A stretch of 12,930 nucleotides of DNA from Lachnospiraceae bacterium (GTDB lineage: Bacteria; Bacillota_A; Clostridia; Lachnospirales; Lachnospiraceae), in assembly GCA_017613595.1 (NCBI GenBank), contig JAGADM010000146.1, positions 1 through 12,930 of the forward strand. The letters are read 5' to 3'. Of this stretch, positions 1 through 8,032 are shown piece after piece. The notes under the pieces were generated by a model. That model did not search any database, was not told the DNA's origin, and saw nothing but the letters and a program-made list of their open reading frames with translations. The position numbers and the translations under genes are program-made. Within the stretch, counting starts at the first letter, position 1; each line of letters begins with the position of its first letter.

Positions 1-1
1 A

Positions 2-1435
<1,434 letters not shown>

Positions 1436-1441
1436 GCAATC

Positions 1442-1840
1442 GTGGACGAGAAACACTTAAAACTGAATGTATATTCCCCAACCAGGATCTTCTTCGAAGG
1501 TGAAGCGGAGTTCGTGGAATTTGTCACGACCGAAGGCGAGCTCGGAATCTATCCGAACCATATTCCGCTGACGGCGGTTGTGGCGCCCGGAGTTCTCAAG
1601 ATCACCGAGGACGGCAAGGTCCGTGAGGCAACGCTTCTCGACGGTTTCGTAACGGTTCTTCCGAACGAGATCACGATCCTTTCGGAAGCATGCGAATGGC
1701 CGGAGGAGATTGATATTCACCGCGCCGAGGAAGCGAAGATCCGTGCCGAGCGAAAGCTTGCCATGGAGCAGACGGTACGGGATGAGCTCGCACTGCGCAG
1801 GGCACTTGTGCGCATGCAGCTTGCAAGCAAATACAAGTAG
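1442..1840 (+). CDS. atpC: F-type ATP synthase subunit epsilon
   Basis: This is the epsilon subunit of the F1 central stalk, which couples rotation to catalysis and can inhibit ATP hydrolysis. It has 132 residues, typical for the family. The N-terminal beta-sandwich covers about residues 1-85 and contains the family block GELGIYPNHIPL (32-43). The C-terminal two-helix hairpin covers about 89-132 and begins IDIHRAEEAKIRAE. The start is a GTG at 1442; its ribosome binding site (AAGGCGGAG, about 1424-1432) lies inside the last codons of atpD, so translation is probably coupled. It is the last gene of the atp operon, the usual position, and is followed by a hairpin at 1849-1875. Both halves of the protein are intact, so the helical regulatory domain is present. 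Confidence 0.98.
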   Translation: MDEKHLKLNVYSPTRIFFEGEAEFVEFVTTEGELGIYPNHIPLTAVVAPGVLKITEDGKVREATLLDGFVTVLPNEITILSEACEWPEEIDIHRAEEAKIRAERKLAMEQTVRDELALRRALVRMQLASKYK

Positions 1841-1848
1841 TTACTGAA

Positions 1849-1875
1849 ATGCCACCTGTGTAAAGCAGGTGGCAT
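1849..1875 (+). terminator. Hairpin after atpC, terminator-like
   Basis: The arms ATGCCACCTG (1849-1858) and CAGGTGGCAT (1866-1875) are a perfect 10-bp inverted repeat around a 7-base loop. It starts eight bases after the atpC stop, the expected place for the atp operon terminator. The bases after it (ATGGTTATTATG) do not form a real T-tract, so termination may be partial and some transcripts may read into rapZ. It could instead be an mRNA 3'-end processing or stability element. Confidence 0.6.
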
Positions 1876-1926
1876 ATGGTTATTATGCGGAAGGCATATG
1901 CGGACTGTCCGGTATGTGCCTTTAAC

Positions 1927-1933
1927 GAGGAGG
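1927..1933 (+). promoter_or_regulatory. Ribosome binding site of rapZ
   Basis: GAGGAGG lies six bases before the ATG at 1940. This decides the start: an in-frame ATG at 1898 would add 14 residues that do not resemble the family, and only a weak GGAAGG sits too close in front of it. Confidence 0.85.
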
Positions 1934-1939
1934 AACAGC

Positions 1940-2809
1940 ATGGCTCTGATCATTGTGACCGGTCTTTCGGGCGCGGGTAAATCGATCGCGATCAACGCGC
2001 TTGAGGACATGGGATACTATTGCGTGGATAATCTGCCGCCGAAGTTTCTCGTGAGCTTCGCCGACCTGTACGGAATGTCGGAAAGCAACCGCGAGAAGAA
2101 GATTGCGACGGTCGTTGACATCCGCGGCATGAGCATGTTCGATGATTTCTTCCAGGCGATGGAGGATCTTAAGCACAAGCGTTATCCTTACCGGATTCTG
2201 TTTCTCGACGCGGATACGCAGACGCTGATCGGCCGGTACAAATACACCCGCAGGCGCCATCCGTTAATGGAGGATGATAATCTGTCTCTTGAGCAGGCAA
2301 TCGCGAAGGAACGCGACTTCATGAAGCCGACAAGGGACCGCGCGGACTACATTGTCGATACGTCCGCTTTGAAGCCGATGCAGCTTCGCGAGAAGATCGT
2401 AAGTCTTGTCGGAGAGCGGCCGGAGGAGCAGACGATGGTAATCCGGACCGTATCGTTCGGATTTACGAAGGAAGGGCTTCCGTCGGACGCGGACCTCGTA
2501 TTTGACGTCCGCTGTCTGCCGAATCCGTATTACGTGGATGAACTGAAGCACCACACCGGGCTTGAGGAATGCATTCAGAGCTACGTGATGGGATTTGACG
2601 AGAGTAAGGAATACTTTAAGCGCATTACCGATATGATCACATACCTGCTTCCGTATTACCGGAGGGAAGGAAAGAGCGAGTTGGTAGTCGCGTTCGGATG
2701 TACCGGCGGCAGACACCGCTCGGTATGTTTCGCGGAGAAGTTCGCGGAATACATGCGCTCGCAGGGGTGCAGGGTGCTTGTATCCCATGTGGAGCTTGAT
2801 AAAAACTGA
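1940..2809 (+). CDS. rapZ: RapZ/YvcJ family nucleotide-binding protein
   Basis: This belongs to the RapZ (YvcJ) family of P-loop proteins. In E. coli, RapZ binds small RNAs and controls glucosamine-6-phosphate synthase; in Bacillus, YvcJ hydrolyses nucleotides and affects competence. The exact role in Clostridia is not established. The 289-residue length fits the family. The Walker A motif GLSGAGKS is at residues 8-15, a Walker B-like strand LFLDA at 87-91, the block RCLPNPYYV at 191-199 (commonly with Phe where Cys192 stands here), and the C-terminal GCTGGRHRSV at 253-262, a hallmark of the family. Many Firmicutes have this gene next to yvcK and whiA; here it is instead followed 20 bases later by galE. 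No clear promoter was found between the atpC hairpin and the ribosome binding site. Family assignment is very secure; function by analogy only. Confidence 0.96.
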   Translation: MALIIVTGLSGAGKSIAINALEDMGYYCVDNLPPKFLVSFADLYGMSESNREKKIATVVDIRGMSMFDDFFQAMEDLKHKRYPYRILFLDADTQTLIGRYKYTRRRHPLMEDDNLSLEQAIAKERDFMKPTRDRADYIVDTSALKPMQLREKIVSLVGERPEEQTMVIRTVSFGFTKEGLPSDADLVFDVRCLPNPYYVDELKHHTGLEECIQSYVMGFDESKEYFKRITDMITYLLPYYRREGKSELVVAFGCTGGRHRSVCFAEKFAEYMRSQGCRVLVSHVELDKN

Positions 2810-2829
2810 AACAGTGAGGGAGAAGGAAC

Positions 2830-3846
2830 ATGGCAGTTTTACTTGCGGGAGGAGCCGGATACATCGGTTCCCATACGGCGGTCGAGATGCTCGACGCCGG
2901 TTACGATGTTGTAATCGTTGACGATTTTTATAACAGCTGCGCGGAATCGGTAAAGCGCGTGGAGAAGATTACCGGAAAGAAGGTTCCGCTGTATGAGGCG
3001 GATGTTGCGGACGCAGAGGCGCTTCGGAAGGTATTTGCCGCCGAGAAGATCGACGCGGTCGTACACTTTGCCGGAATGAAGGCAGTCGGCGAGTCGGTTG
3101 CGAAGCCGCTCATGTATTACGAGAACAACCTCGGTACGACGTTCACGCTTTTGAAGGTCATGAAGGAATTCGGCTGCCACCGGTTCATCTTCAGTTCGTC
3201 CGCGACCGTTTACGGCGATCCGGACAGCCTGCCGCTATACGAGACATCGCCGAAGAAGATGTGCACCAATCCTTACGGCTGGACCAAATGGATGATCGAG
3301 CAGATTCTCATGGACGCGGCCAATGCGGACCCCGAGCTGAGCGTGATGCTGCTTCGTTACTTTAACCCGATCGGAGCGCACGCAAGCGGACTGATCGGCG
3401 AGGACCCGAAGGGAATTCCGAACAATCTGTTCCCGTTCATTGCACAGGTTGCAGTCGGTATCCGGGACCATCTGAACGTGTTCGGAAACGATTATCCGAC
3501 ACCCGACGGAACATGTATCCGCGACTATATTCATGTGGTTGACCTCGCGAAGGGCCATGTGTGTGCCGTCCGTTACACGGAGGAGCACACGGGTACGGAG
3601 ATTGTCAATCTAGGTACCGGAAACGGCTACAGCGTACTGGAGATGGTGAAGGCCTTCGAGCGTGTTAACGGCATCCCGATCCCATATGAAATCACCGCAC
3701 GCCGTCCCGGAGATGCGGCGGTAAGCTACGCGAACGCGGACAAGGCGTTTAAGCTGCTCGGCTGGAAGGCGGAGCGCACGCTTGAAGATATGTGCAGGGA
3801 CACCTGGAAGTGGCAGTCCCAAAACCCGAACGGTTACGGCAAATGA
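2830..3846 (+). CDS. galE: UDP-glucose 4-epimerase
   Basis: This NAD-dependent short-chain dehydrogenase/reductase enzyme interconverts UDP-glucose and UDP-galactose in the cytoplasm, for the Leloir pathway and for supplying UDP-galactose to surface glycans. Some homologues also act on UDP-GlcNAc/UDP-GalNAc; the sequence does not tell me which applies. It has 338 residues, the same as E. coli GalE. The Rossmann motif GxxGxxG is at residues 7-13 (GGAGYIG). The catalytic Ser124 (in SSSATVYG) and the Tyr149/Lys153 pair (YGWTK) fall at the same numbers as in E. coli. The ATG follows a purine-rich GAGGGAGAAGGA. It starts 20 bases after rapZ, and the mtnN ribosome binding site overlaps its stop codon, so it is mid-operon. 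No other gal genes are present. Confidence 0.97.
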   Translation: MAVLLAGGAGYIGSHTAVEMLDAGYDVVIVDDFYNSCAESVKRVEKITGKKVPLYEADVADAEALRKVFAAEKIDAVVHFAGMKAVGESVAKPLMYYENNLGTTFTLLKVMKEFGCHRFIFSSSATVYGDPDSLPLYETSPKKMCTNPYGWTKWMIEQILMDAANADPELSVMLLRYFNPIGAHASGLIGEDPKGIPNNLFPFIAQVAVGIRDHLNVFGNDYPTPDGTCIRDYIHVVDLAKGHVCAVRYTEEHTGTEIVNLGTGNGYSVLEMVKAFERVNGIPIPYEITARRPGDAAVSYANADKAFKLLGWKAERTLEDMCRDTWKWQSQNPNGYGK

Positions 3847-3853
3847 GGAGGTG
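3846..3853 (+). promoter_or_regulatory. Ribosome binding site of mtnN
   Basis: AGGAGGTG is a near-perfect Shine-Dalgarno that overlaps the last base of the galE stop codon. It sits six bases before the ATG at 3860 (nine before the second ATG at 3863) and rules out the longer reading from 3782, which would overlap galE by 65 bases. Confidence 0.88.
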
Positions 3854-3859
3854 CTTTAT

Positions 3860-4558
3860 ATGATGATCGGAATCATCGGCGCAATGGAAACGGAAGTTGA
3901 AAAACTGCGCGACGCGATGGATATTACAGGTAAGCAGAATGTAGCGGGAATGGTATTCTACTGCGGTAGAATAAACGATACGGAAGTGGTTCTCGTCCGT
4001 TCCGGAGTCGGCAAGGTCAACGCGGCGATCTGCACGCAGATTCTGTGCGACCTGTATGGTGTAGATGCTGTTCTTAACACCGGTATCGCGGGTTCCCTGT
4101 GCGCCGACATCAACATCGGCGACATCGTAATCTCGACCGATGCCGTTCAGCATGACATGGATGCGAGATACTTCGGCTATGATCCGGGTGTGATCCCGCA
4201 GCAGGACGTATCCGTATTTGCCGCGGATAAGGAACTGGCGGATATGGCCGAGGAGGCATGCCGCAGAGTGAACCCCGACATAAATGTATTCCGCGGACGC
4301 GTCCTTTCGGGCGATCAGTTCATCGCGGAAAAGGCGAAGAAGGAATGGCTCGCGGACACATTTTCCGGCTTGTGTACCGAAATGGAAGGCGCGGCTGTCG
4401 CGCACGCGGCATACCGGAACGGCGTACCGTTTCTGATCATCCGCGCGATCTCGGACAAAGCGGACGATTCCGCGACCGAAGATTATGTAACATTTGAGGC
4501 AAAGGCAATCGAGCATATGGTTAAGCTGACGCTCGAACTGATGAAGGAGGCAGAATAA
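3860..4558 (+). CDS. mtnN: 5'-methylthioadenosine/S-adenosylhomocysteine nucleosidase
   Basis: This enzyme cleaves adenine from methylthioadenosine and S-adenosylhomocysteine, by-products of polyamine synthesis, radical-SAM chemistry and methylation; its product S-ribosylhomocysteine feeds LuxS/AI-2 where LuxS exists. It has 232 residues, as usual. The N-terminus MMIGIIGAMETEVEKL matches the family; Glu12 (proton donor side), Glu174 in the ribose-binding block TEMEGAAV (173-180), and Asp199 in AISDKAD correspond to E. coli Glu12, Glu174 and Asp197. ATG codons at 3860 and 3863 are both possible; I chose 3860 because it reproduces the E. coli numbering. The stop codon shares one base with the next start (TAATG), which indicates translational coupling to the TSCPD protein. 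Confidence 0.96.
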   Translation: MMIGIIGAMETEVEKLRDAMDITGKQNVAGMVFYCGRINDTEVVLVRSGVGKVNAAICTQILCDLYGVDAVLNTGIAGSLCADINIGDIVISTDAVQHDMDARYFGYDPGVIPQQDVSVFAADKELADMAEEACRRVNPDINVFRGRVLSGDQFIAEKAKKEWLADTFSGLCTEMEGAAVAHAAYRNGVPFLIIRAISDKADDSATEDYVTFEAKAIEHMVKLTLELMKEAE

Positions 4559-4806
4559 TGGTTTATACGACTTCGGGAACATGCTCCCGTGAGATTCATT
4601 ACGATATCGTGGAAGAGAACGGTAAGAAGGTAGTAAGAAACGTCCGTTACATCGGTGGATGCAACGGAAACCTGCAGGGTATTTCGAAACTGGTGGAAGG
4701 ACTTCCGATTGAGGAAGTTGTTGAGAAACTGAAGGGAATCCGCTGCGGTTACAAGTCCACTTCCTGCCCGGACCAGCTGGCGCGCGCGCTTTCGCAGGAG
4801 CTTTAG
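4558..4806 (+). CDS. TSCPD domain protein (four-cysteine family)
   Basis: This 82-residue protein matches the TSCPD family of small four-cysteine proteins (TIGR03905 type), which resembles a C-terminal domain found on vitamin B12-dependent ribonucleotide reductases. The function of the stand-alone form is unknown. The signature TSCPD is at residues 68-72, and four cysteines, C9, C35, C63 and C70, are placed as expected for metal binding or redox chemistry; YIGGCNGN (31-38) is also typical. Its ATG overlaps the mtnN stop (4556-4558) and the ribosome binding site GAAGGAGG lies in the end of mtnN, so the two are translated together. That coupling suggests, but does not prove, a link to SAM-derived nucleoside recycling or to nucleotide metabolism. 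Confidence 0.9.
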   Translation: MVYTTSGTCSREIHYDIVEENGKKVVRNVRYIGGCNGNLQGISKLVEGLPIEEVVEKLKGIRCGYKSTSCPDQLARALSQEL

Positions 4807-4846
4807 AATAAGCCGGAAGGCATGCTCGTAAAGGAGTACGGACACT

Positions 4847-5908
4847 ATGAAGAAAATCATTCTGACAGGCGGCGGAACAGCCGGCCATGTTACGCCCAAT
4901 ATCGCGCTTCTCGACCGGCTTAAGGAGGAAGGCTTTGAGGTCAGCTACATCGGTTCCAAGGACGGAATCGAGAAGCAGCTGATCGAGAATCTCGGCATCC
5001 CGTATTACGGAATCTCCTCAGGCAAACTGCGCAGATATTTTTCGTGGAAGAACTTCACCGACCCGTTCCGGGTGATGAAGGGCGGACGAGAAGCAACGCA
5101 GATCATGAAACAGGTGAAACCCGACATCGTCTTTTCAAAAGGAGGTTTCGTTACGGTTCCCGTTGTCAAGGCCGCGGCCAAATGCAAAATCCCCGTCGTC
5201 AGTCACGAGTCGGACATGACGCCCGGTCTTGCCAATAAGATCGGCATGCGTTACGCAAGCAGAATATGCTGCAATTTCCCGGAGACACTTGAGAAACTCG
5301 GTGATAAAGGCATTCACACCGGAACCCCGATCAGAAGCGAACTGTTCACGGGAACGAGAGAAGCGGGACTTCAATACGCGGGATTTCCGGATGACAAGCC
5401 GGTGATCCTTGTGGTCGGCGGAAGTACCGGAGCGGTACGTGTCAACGAAGCGGTAAGGGCAGTTCTGCCGGAACTTTTAAAAGAGTTCCGCGTGATCCAT
5501 CTGTGCGGCAAAGGAAAGAGCGACCCCGCTTACAACGGTACCGACGGATACATTCAGATCGAGTACTGCGACAAGGAGATGAAGGACGTTCTGGCAGCAG
5601 CCGACATCGTCATCTCGCGTGCGGGGGCCAATGCCATTTGTGAGCTTCTCGCACTGCATAAGCCGAATCTGCTGATCCCGCTTTCGGCGGAAGCAAGCCG
5701 CGGCGACCAGATCCTCAACGCGGCGTCGTTTGAGAAGCAGGGCTTCAGCATGGTCCTTCAGGAAAATCAGACCACACCCGAAAGCCTTATTGCGGCAGTC
5801 CGCAAGCTCTACGCGGAGCGGGAAGAGTACCGTGCGCGTATGGCGCAGAGCGAAAGCGCGGACGCAACGGAGATGATTGTGAAGCTGCTGTGCAGCCTGG
5901 TGAAATAA
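4847..5908 (+). CDS. murG: Lipid II synthase, MurG glycosyltransferase
   Basis: MurG transfers GlcNAc from UDP-GlcNAc to undecaprenyl-PP-MurNAc-pentapeptide at the inner face of the membrane, giving lipid II, the last cytoplasmic step of peptidoglycan synthesis. The 353-residue protein is GT-B fold. The first glycine-rich loop GGGTAGHVTP is at residues 8-17, SKGGFVTVP at 97-105, HESDMTPGLANK at 120-131 (the Gram-positive form of this loop), the third glycine loop GGSTGA at 191-196, and the UDP-GlcNAc block RAGANAICELLAL at 258-270 with Glu266; Gln288 follows in ASRGDQ. These agree with full function. AAGGAG at 4831-4836 precedes the ATG by ten bases. It is 40 bases after the TSCPD gene and is the last gene before a strong terminator. 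It lies outside a division/cell-wall (dcw) cluster, where murG is often found. Confidence 0.95.
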   Translation: MKKIILTGGGTAGHVTPNIALLDRLKEEGFEVSYIGSKDGIEKQLIENLGIPYYGISSGKLRRYFSWKNFTDPFRVMKGGREATQIMKQVKPDIVFSKGGFVTVPVVKAAAKCKIPVVSHESDMTPGLANKIGMRYASRICCNFPETLEKLGDKGIHTGTPIRSELFTGTREAGLQYAGFPDDKPVILVVGGSTGAVRVNEAVRAVLPELLKEFRVIHLCGKGKSDPAYNGTDGYIQIEYCDKEMKDVLAAADIVISRAGANAICELLALHKPNLLIPLSAEASRGDQILNAASFEKQGFSMVLQENQTTPESLIAAVRKLYAEREEYRARMAQSESADATEMIVKLLCSLVK

Positions 5909-5926
5909 AGCCCCTGAAAAGATGAT

Positions 5927-5965
5927 AAAAAGAGCCCCGCCGGGATTCCGGATGAGGCTCTTTTT
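5927..5965. terminator. Bidirectional intrinsic terminator
   Basis: The arms AAAAAGAGCC (5927-5936) and GGCTCTTTTT (5956-5965) pair over 10 bp, with a smaller inner CCGG/CCGG hairpin (5940-5951). The A-run and T-run at the two ends give a U-tract in both directions. It serves murG on the plus strand and the convergent repeat-protein gene on the minus strand. Confidence 0.9.
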
Positions 5966-5986
5966 CAAATTCAAACCGTCTCAGAT

Positions 5987-7300
5987 TCAATTATATAAGG
6001 ACGGCTGTTTCTCCATCTCTATGAGCTCTTCATTAAAATAGAACTTTTCCTTCTCCGCGGCCGCTTCGGGTGAAAGTTTATACTGCTCATAAGTAAATGC
6101 GGTGTTCTTTCTGGTTTTATAGATCAGATTCCCGTTATCATCGTATTCAAAGATTTCGGATTGCAATCCCTGTGTATCCTCAATCTTGAGCAGATGCCCC
6201 GCCTCATCGAAATGATAGGTAATCACGCGGTATTCGGATCCTTCTTCGTTGGTGAAGCGTTTGGAAAGAAGCCTGTCGTCCGCTGTATACTCGCTGATTT
6301 CTTTGGAAGCTACGGAACCGGAAGCCGTATGGGTGGTAAAGGTCTTCGTATAACTTCCGTCCGCGCGCGCCTCGGACTCCTTCATATAAGCCGCTACGGT
6401 ATTGTCGGCGGCGTAATCAAAGCGTTCTTTTAATTTATTGTTTCCGTCATAGACAGTTTTGCTGATTTCATGCCCGGTTGCGTCATATACACATTCGCTT
6501 CGTGAACCGTCGTCAAGATACGTTACGGTCACATTCAGAAAAGTCTTGTCCGAGCCGGAAATGACAGGAGAGTAGATTTCCGTGACCCGGCCTTCGGCAT
6601 CACAGGGGTTGCTCTTATTATATTCGAGACTGTCCGGACCGGTGTATTCCTTTTCGGAGAAAGAATCCCAGCGGCCGCTTGTAATGAGATGGCCGTACGG
6701 GTCTGTCTTGGAAACGCTGATCAGAAGAGGGTTTCCGGTCTTGCCGTACTCTGTCCGGATTTCAGTGTGTCCGTTGTCTTCATATTGAAAACGTATACGC
6801 TGGACCGTCTCTCCGCCGGGAAGATTCATTCCGTTCCGCTCTGTGACAGCCTTGTAGGTTATGATATCCTGCTGAAGAAGAATGCCCTCGGAATTGTATT
6901 TCCACACATCCTGACGCCGGTCAAATTCTCTTTCCCTGGTTACGGTCGTAATCGGCTCGCCGTTCTCGTAAGTGTAATTGATTGTGGTCAGCATGACAGA
7001 ATCCTGCTTCGAAGTAATACGGATACAGCGTCCGTATTCGTCATAGTCAAATGTGACCGTACCGAGATCGCTCTTCTTCTCCCTGAGGGCATAGAAAGAT
7101 TTTTCCTTCGGTTCTTCGGTCGGGGCGGGCGTTCCGGTCGGAGCCGGGGTTCCGGTCACGGTTTCCGCAGCACCCGGGGTTTTGGAGGCTGCGGTATTCT
7201 TCGGTTTTTCGTTTTTCTGATTGAGAACAGTGATCGTGACGGCACCGGTCAGCACAAGTACCGCGCACAACAAGAATATAATGAGTTTTCGATTATTCAT
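5987..7300 (-). CDS. Membrane-anchored protein with degenerate YD repeats
   Basis: I do not recognise a named gene. The 437-residue product has an N-terminal hydrophobic segment at residues 6-26 preceded by Arg/Lys, which reads as a membrane anchor or uncleaved signal; C12 lacks a good lipobox, so a lipoprotein is unlikely. A Thr/Pro/Ala linker (about 40-65, with a tandem TGTPAP) follows. The rest is a series of degenerate YD/RHS-like repeats of the form YDxxGxxxxxxxYD, for example FDYDEYGRC (84-92), VYDATGHEI (271-279), FDEAGHLLKI (344-353) and EYDDNGNLIYKT (365-376). Such repeats form extracellular beta-strand wraps or shells in larger toxins, but no toxin domain is present, so this is likely a cell-surface protein of unknown role. 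The start at 7300 was chosen over 7339 because GGGAGAG lies just before it and the signal-like segment begins there. Confidence 0.82.
   Translation of the reverse strand: MNNRKLIIFLLCAVLVLTGAVTITVLNQKNEKPKNTAASKTPGAAETVTGTPAPTGTPAPTEEPKEKSFYALREKKSDLGTVTFDYDEYGRCIRITSKQDSVMLTTINYTYENGEPITTVTREREFDRRQDVWKYNSEGILLQQDIITYKAVTERNGMNLPGGETVQRIRFQYEDNGHTEIRTEYGKTGNPLLISVSKTDPYGHLITSGRWDSFSEKEYTGPDSLEYNKSNPCDAEGRVTEIYSPVISGSDKTFLNVTVTYLDDGSRSECVYDATGHEISKTVYDGNNKLKERFDYAADNTVAAYMKESEARADGSYTKTFTTHTASGSVASKEISEYTADDRLLSKRFTNEEGSEYRVITYHFDEAGHLLKIEDTQGLQSEIFEYDDNGNLIYKTRKNTAFTYEQYKLSPEAAAEKEKFYFNEELIEMEKQPSLYN
7122..7157 (-). repeat. 18-bp tandem repeat encoding TGTPAP
   Basis: Two adjacent 18-base units (7122-7139 and 7140-7157) differ at only a few positions and share GTTCCGGTC at their 3' ends on the plus strand. 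They encode two TGTPAP units in the linker between the membrane anchor and the extracellular repeats. In-frame copy-number change would lengthen or shorten the linker without breaking the gene. Confidence 0.75.
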
Positions 7301-7343
7301 TTCTCTCCCTCTGCCTTCCTGAAGGCATATTTCACACATAATC

Positions 7344-7366
7344 CGGGCGGCATTTTAAGCCGCCCG
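7344..7366 (-). terminator. GC-rich hairpin between HIT and repeat-protein genes
   Basis: CGGGCGGC (7344-7351) and GCCGCCCG (7359-7366) form a perfect 8-bp, very GC-rich stem with a 7-base loop, 21 bases beyond the HIT gene stop on the minus strand. No T-tract follows on the minus strand (GATTATGTG), so it is at best a weak terminator, and the downstream gene may depend on read-through. I found no convincing separate promoter in the gap 7301-7387. Confidence 0.5.
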
Positions 7367-7387
7367 TTACTTTAGAAAAATTTCATC

Positions 7388-7801
7388 CTACAGCTCAGCC
7401 CGGATCTTCGCAGCAAGCTCCGCGGCTTCACCATCCGCATAGCTTCCCTGCGGCCATACGGGAAGAATGCCGTCACCCTCGAAACGGGGAACCACATGTA
7501 CATGCAGGTGGAATACGGTCTGGCCGGCAGCCTCGCCGTTATTCTGCAGAATGTTGATGCCGTCGCAGCCGGTTACTTTCTTAACGGCGCAGGCAACCTT
7601 CTTCGCTACGGGAAGAAGCTTTCCGGCAGTTACCTCATCAAGTTCAAACAGGTTCGCCGCGTGATTCTTCGGAAGGATGATGGTGTGTCCCCTGTGCGCC
7701 GGAGCAATGTCCAGGATCGCGCGGAAATCATCATCCTCATAGATTGTTGCGGACGGAATGATCCCGTTCGCAATCTTGCAGAAAATACAATTATCGTTCA
7801 C
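7388..7801 (-). CDS. HIT family nucleotide hydrolase/transferase
   Basis: Histidine-triad proteins of this type (Hint/HinT branch) hydrolyse adenosine phosphoramidates and related nucleotides in the cytoplasm. The 137-residue length is normal. The triad motif HxHxHxx is HLHVHVV at residues 98-104, with H100 as the expected nucleophile, preceded by the conserved Gly-Gln (GQTVFH). Cys5 and Cys8 (CIFCKI), with His47 and probably H98, match the zinc site found in many bacterial HIT proteins. The start codon is GTG (7801 on the minus strand), supported by AAAGGAGG at 7810-7817, eight bases upstream. It is divergent from the 856-residue gene. Physiological substrate cannot be told from sequence. 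Confidence 0.95.
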   Translation of the reverse strand: MNDNCIFCKIANGIIPSATIYEDDDFRAILDIAPAHRGHTIILPKNHAANLFELDEVTAGKLLPVAKKVACAVKKVTGCDGINILQNNGEAAGQTVFHLHVHVVPRFEGDGILPVWPQGSYADGEAAELAAKIRAEL

Positions 7802-7857
7802 GGAAAATACCTCCTTTGTCGATATTCCCTCCGCGGTGCGGCGGGCTCTTCCCGACT

Positions 7858-7866
7858 ATTGTATCA
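7858..7866 (-). promoter_or_regulatory. Extended -10 promoter for the HIT gene
   Basis: On the minus strand the bases read TGATACAAT, an extended -10 element (TGn followed by TACAAT, one mismatch from TATAAT). No good -35 hexamer is visible at the normal distance, which is usual for extended -10 promoters. It would give a leader of about 50 bases before the GTG start. Confidence 0.6.
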
Positions 7867-7950
7867 CATTCGGCGCAAAAGAGAAACCGAATTCTTTAAG
7901 GACAGGAAAACGCTTTGCGCAGAATACGGACGGCATTCTTCAGGAAAGAA

Positions 7951-7979
7951 TTGCATAAGACGGTCAAAAAAGGTATAAT
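7951..7979 (+). promoter_or_regulatory. Vegetative promoter for the 856-residue gene
   Basis: A perfect -10 hexamer TATAAT is at 7974-7979. A partial -35, TTGCAT (7951-7956), lies 17 bases upstream, matching only the TTG of the consensus. Transcription would begin near 7986, about 45 bases before the start codon at 8033. This is the best sigma-A-type promoter in the window and probably also serves deoB downstream. Confidence 0.75.
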
Positions 7980-7988
7980 ATACTCGGC

Positions 7989-8006
7989 TTCGTCTGCGGA
8001 GACGAA
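7989..8006 (+). other. 5'-leader hairpin of the 856-residue gene
   Basis: TTCGTCT (7989-7995) and AGACGAA (8000-8006) pair over 7 bp around the tetraloop GCGG. If the promoter at 7951-7979 is real, this hairpin lies within a few bases of the mRNA 5' end, where such structures commonly protect transcripts from decay. Confidence 0.5.
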
Positions 8007-8032
8007 ACGAAATCGTATTTGTAAGGACTGTT

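Noticed and set aside
1881..1886. TATTAT as a -10 element for rapZ
   Set aside because: It is one mismatch from consensus, but there is no -35 at 16-18 bases (that region is the hairpin itself), so I did not annotate it as a promoter.
3749..4888. A 379-codon minus-strand frame opposite mtnN, the TSCPD gene and part of galE
   Set aside because: It spans three well-supported genes, is rich in Arg/Cys/His like other antisense shadows, and has no family resemblance.
7312..7327. Small hairpin TGCCTT/AAGGCA just upstream of the YD-like gene ribosome binding site
   Set aside because: Six base pairs with a 4-base loop and no effect on the binding site; likely chance.
6689..7375. A 228-codon plus-strand frame opposite the YD-like gene
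   Set aside because: The minus-strand reading has a signal-like start, a ribosome binding site and clear repeats; the plus-strand frame has none of these.
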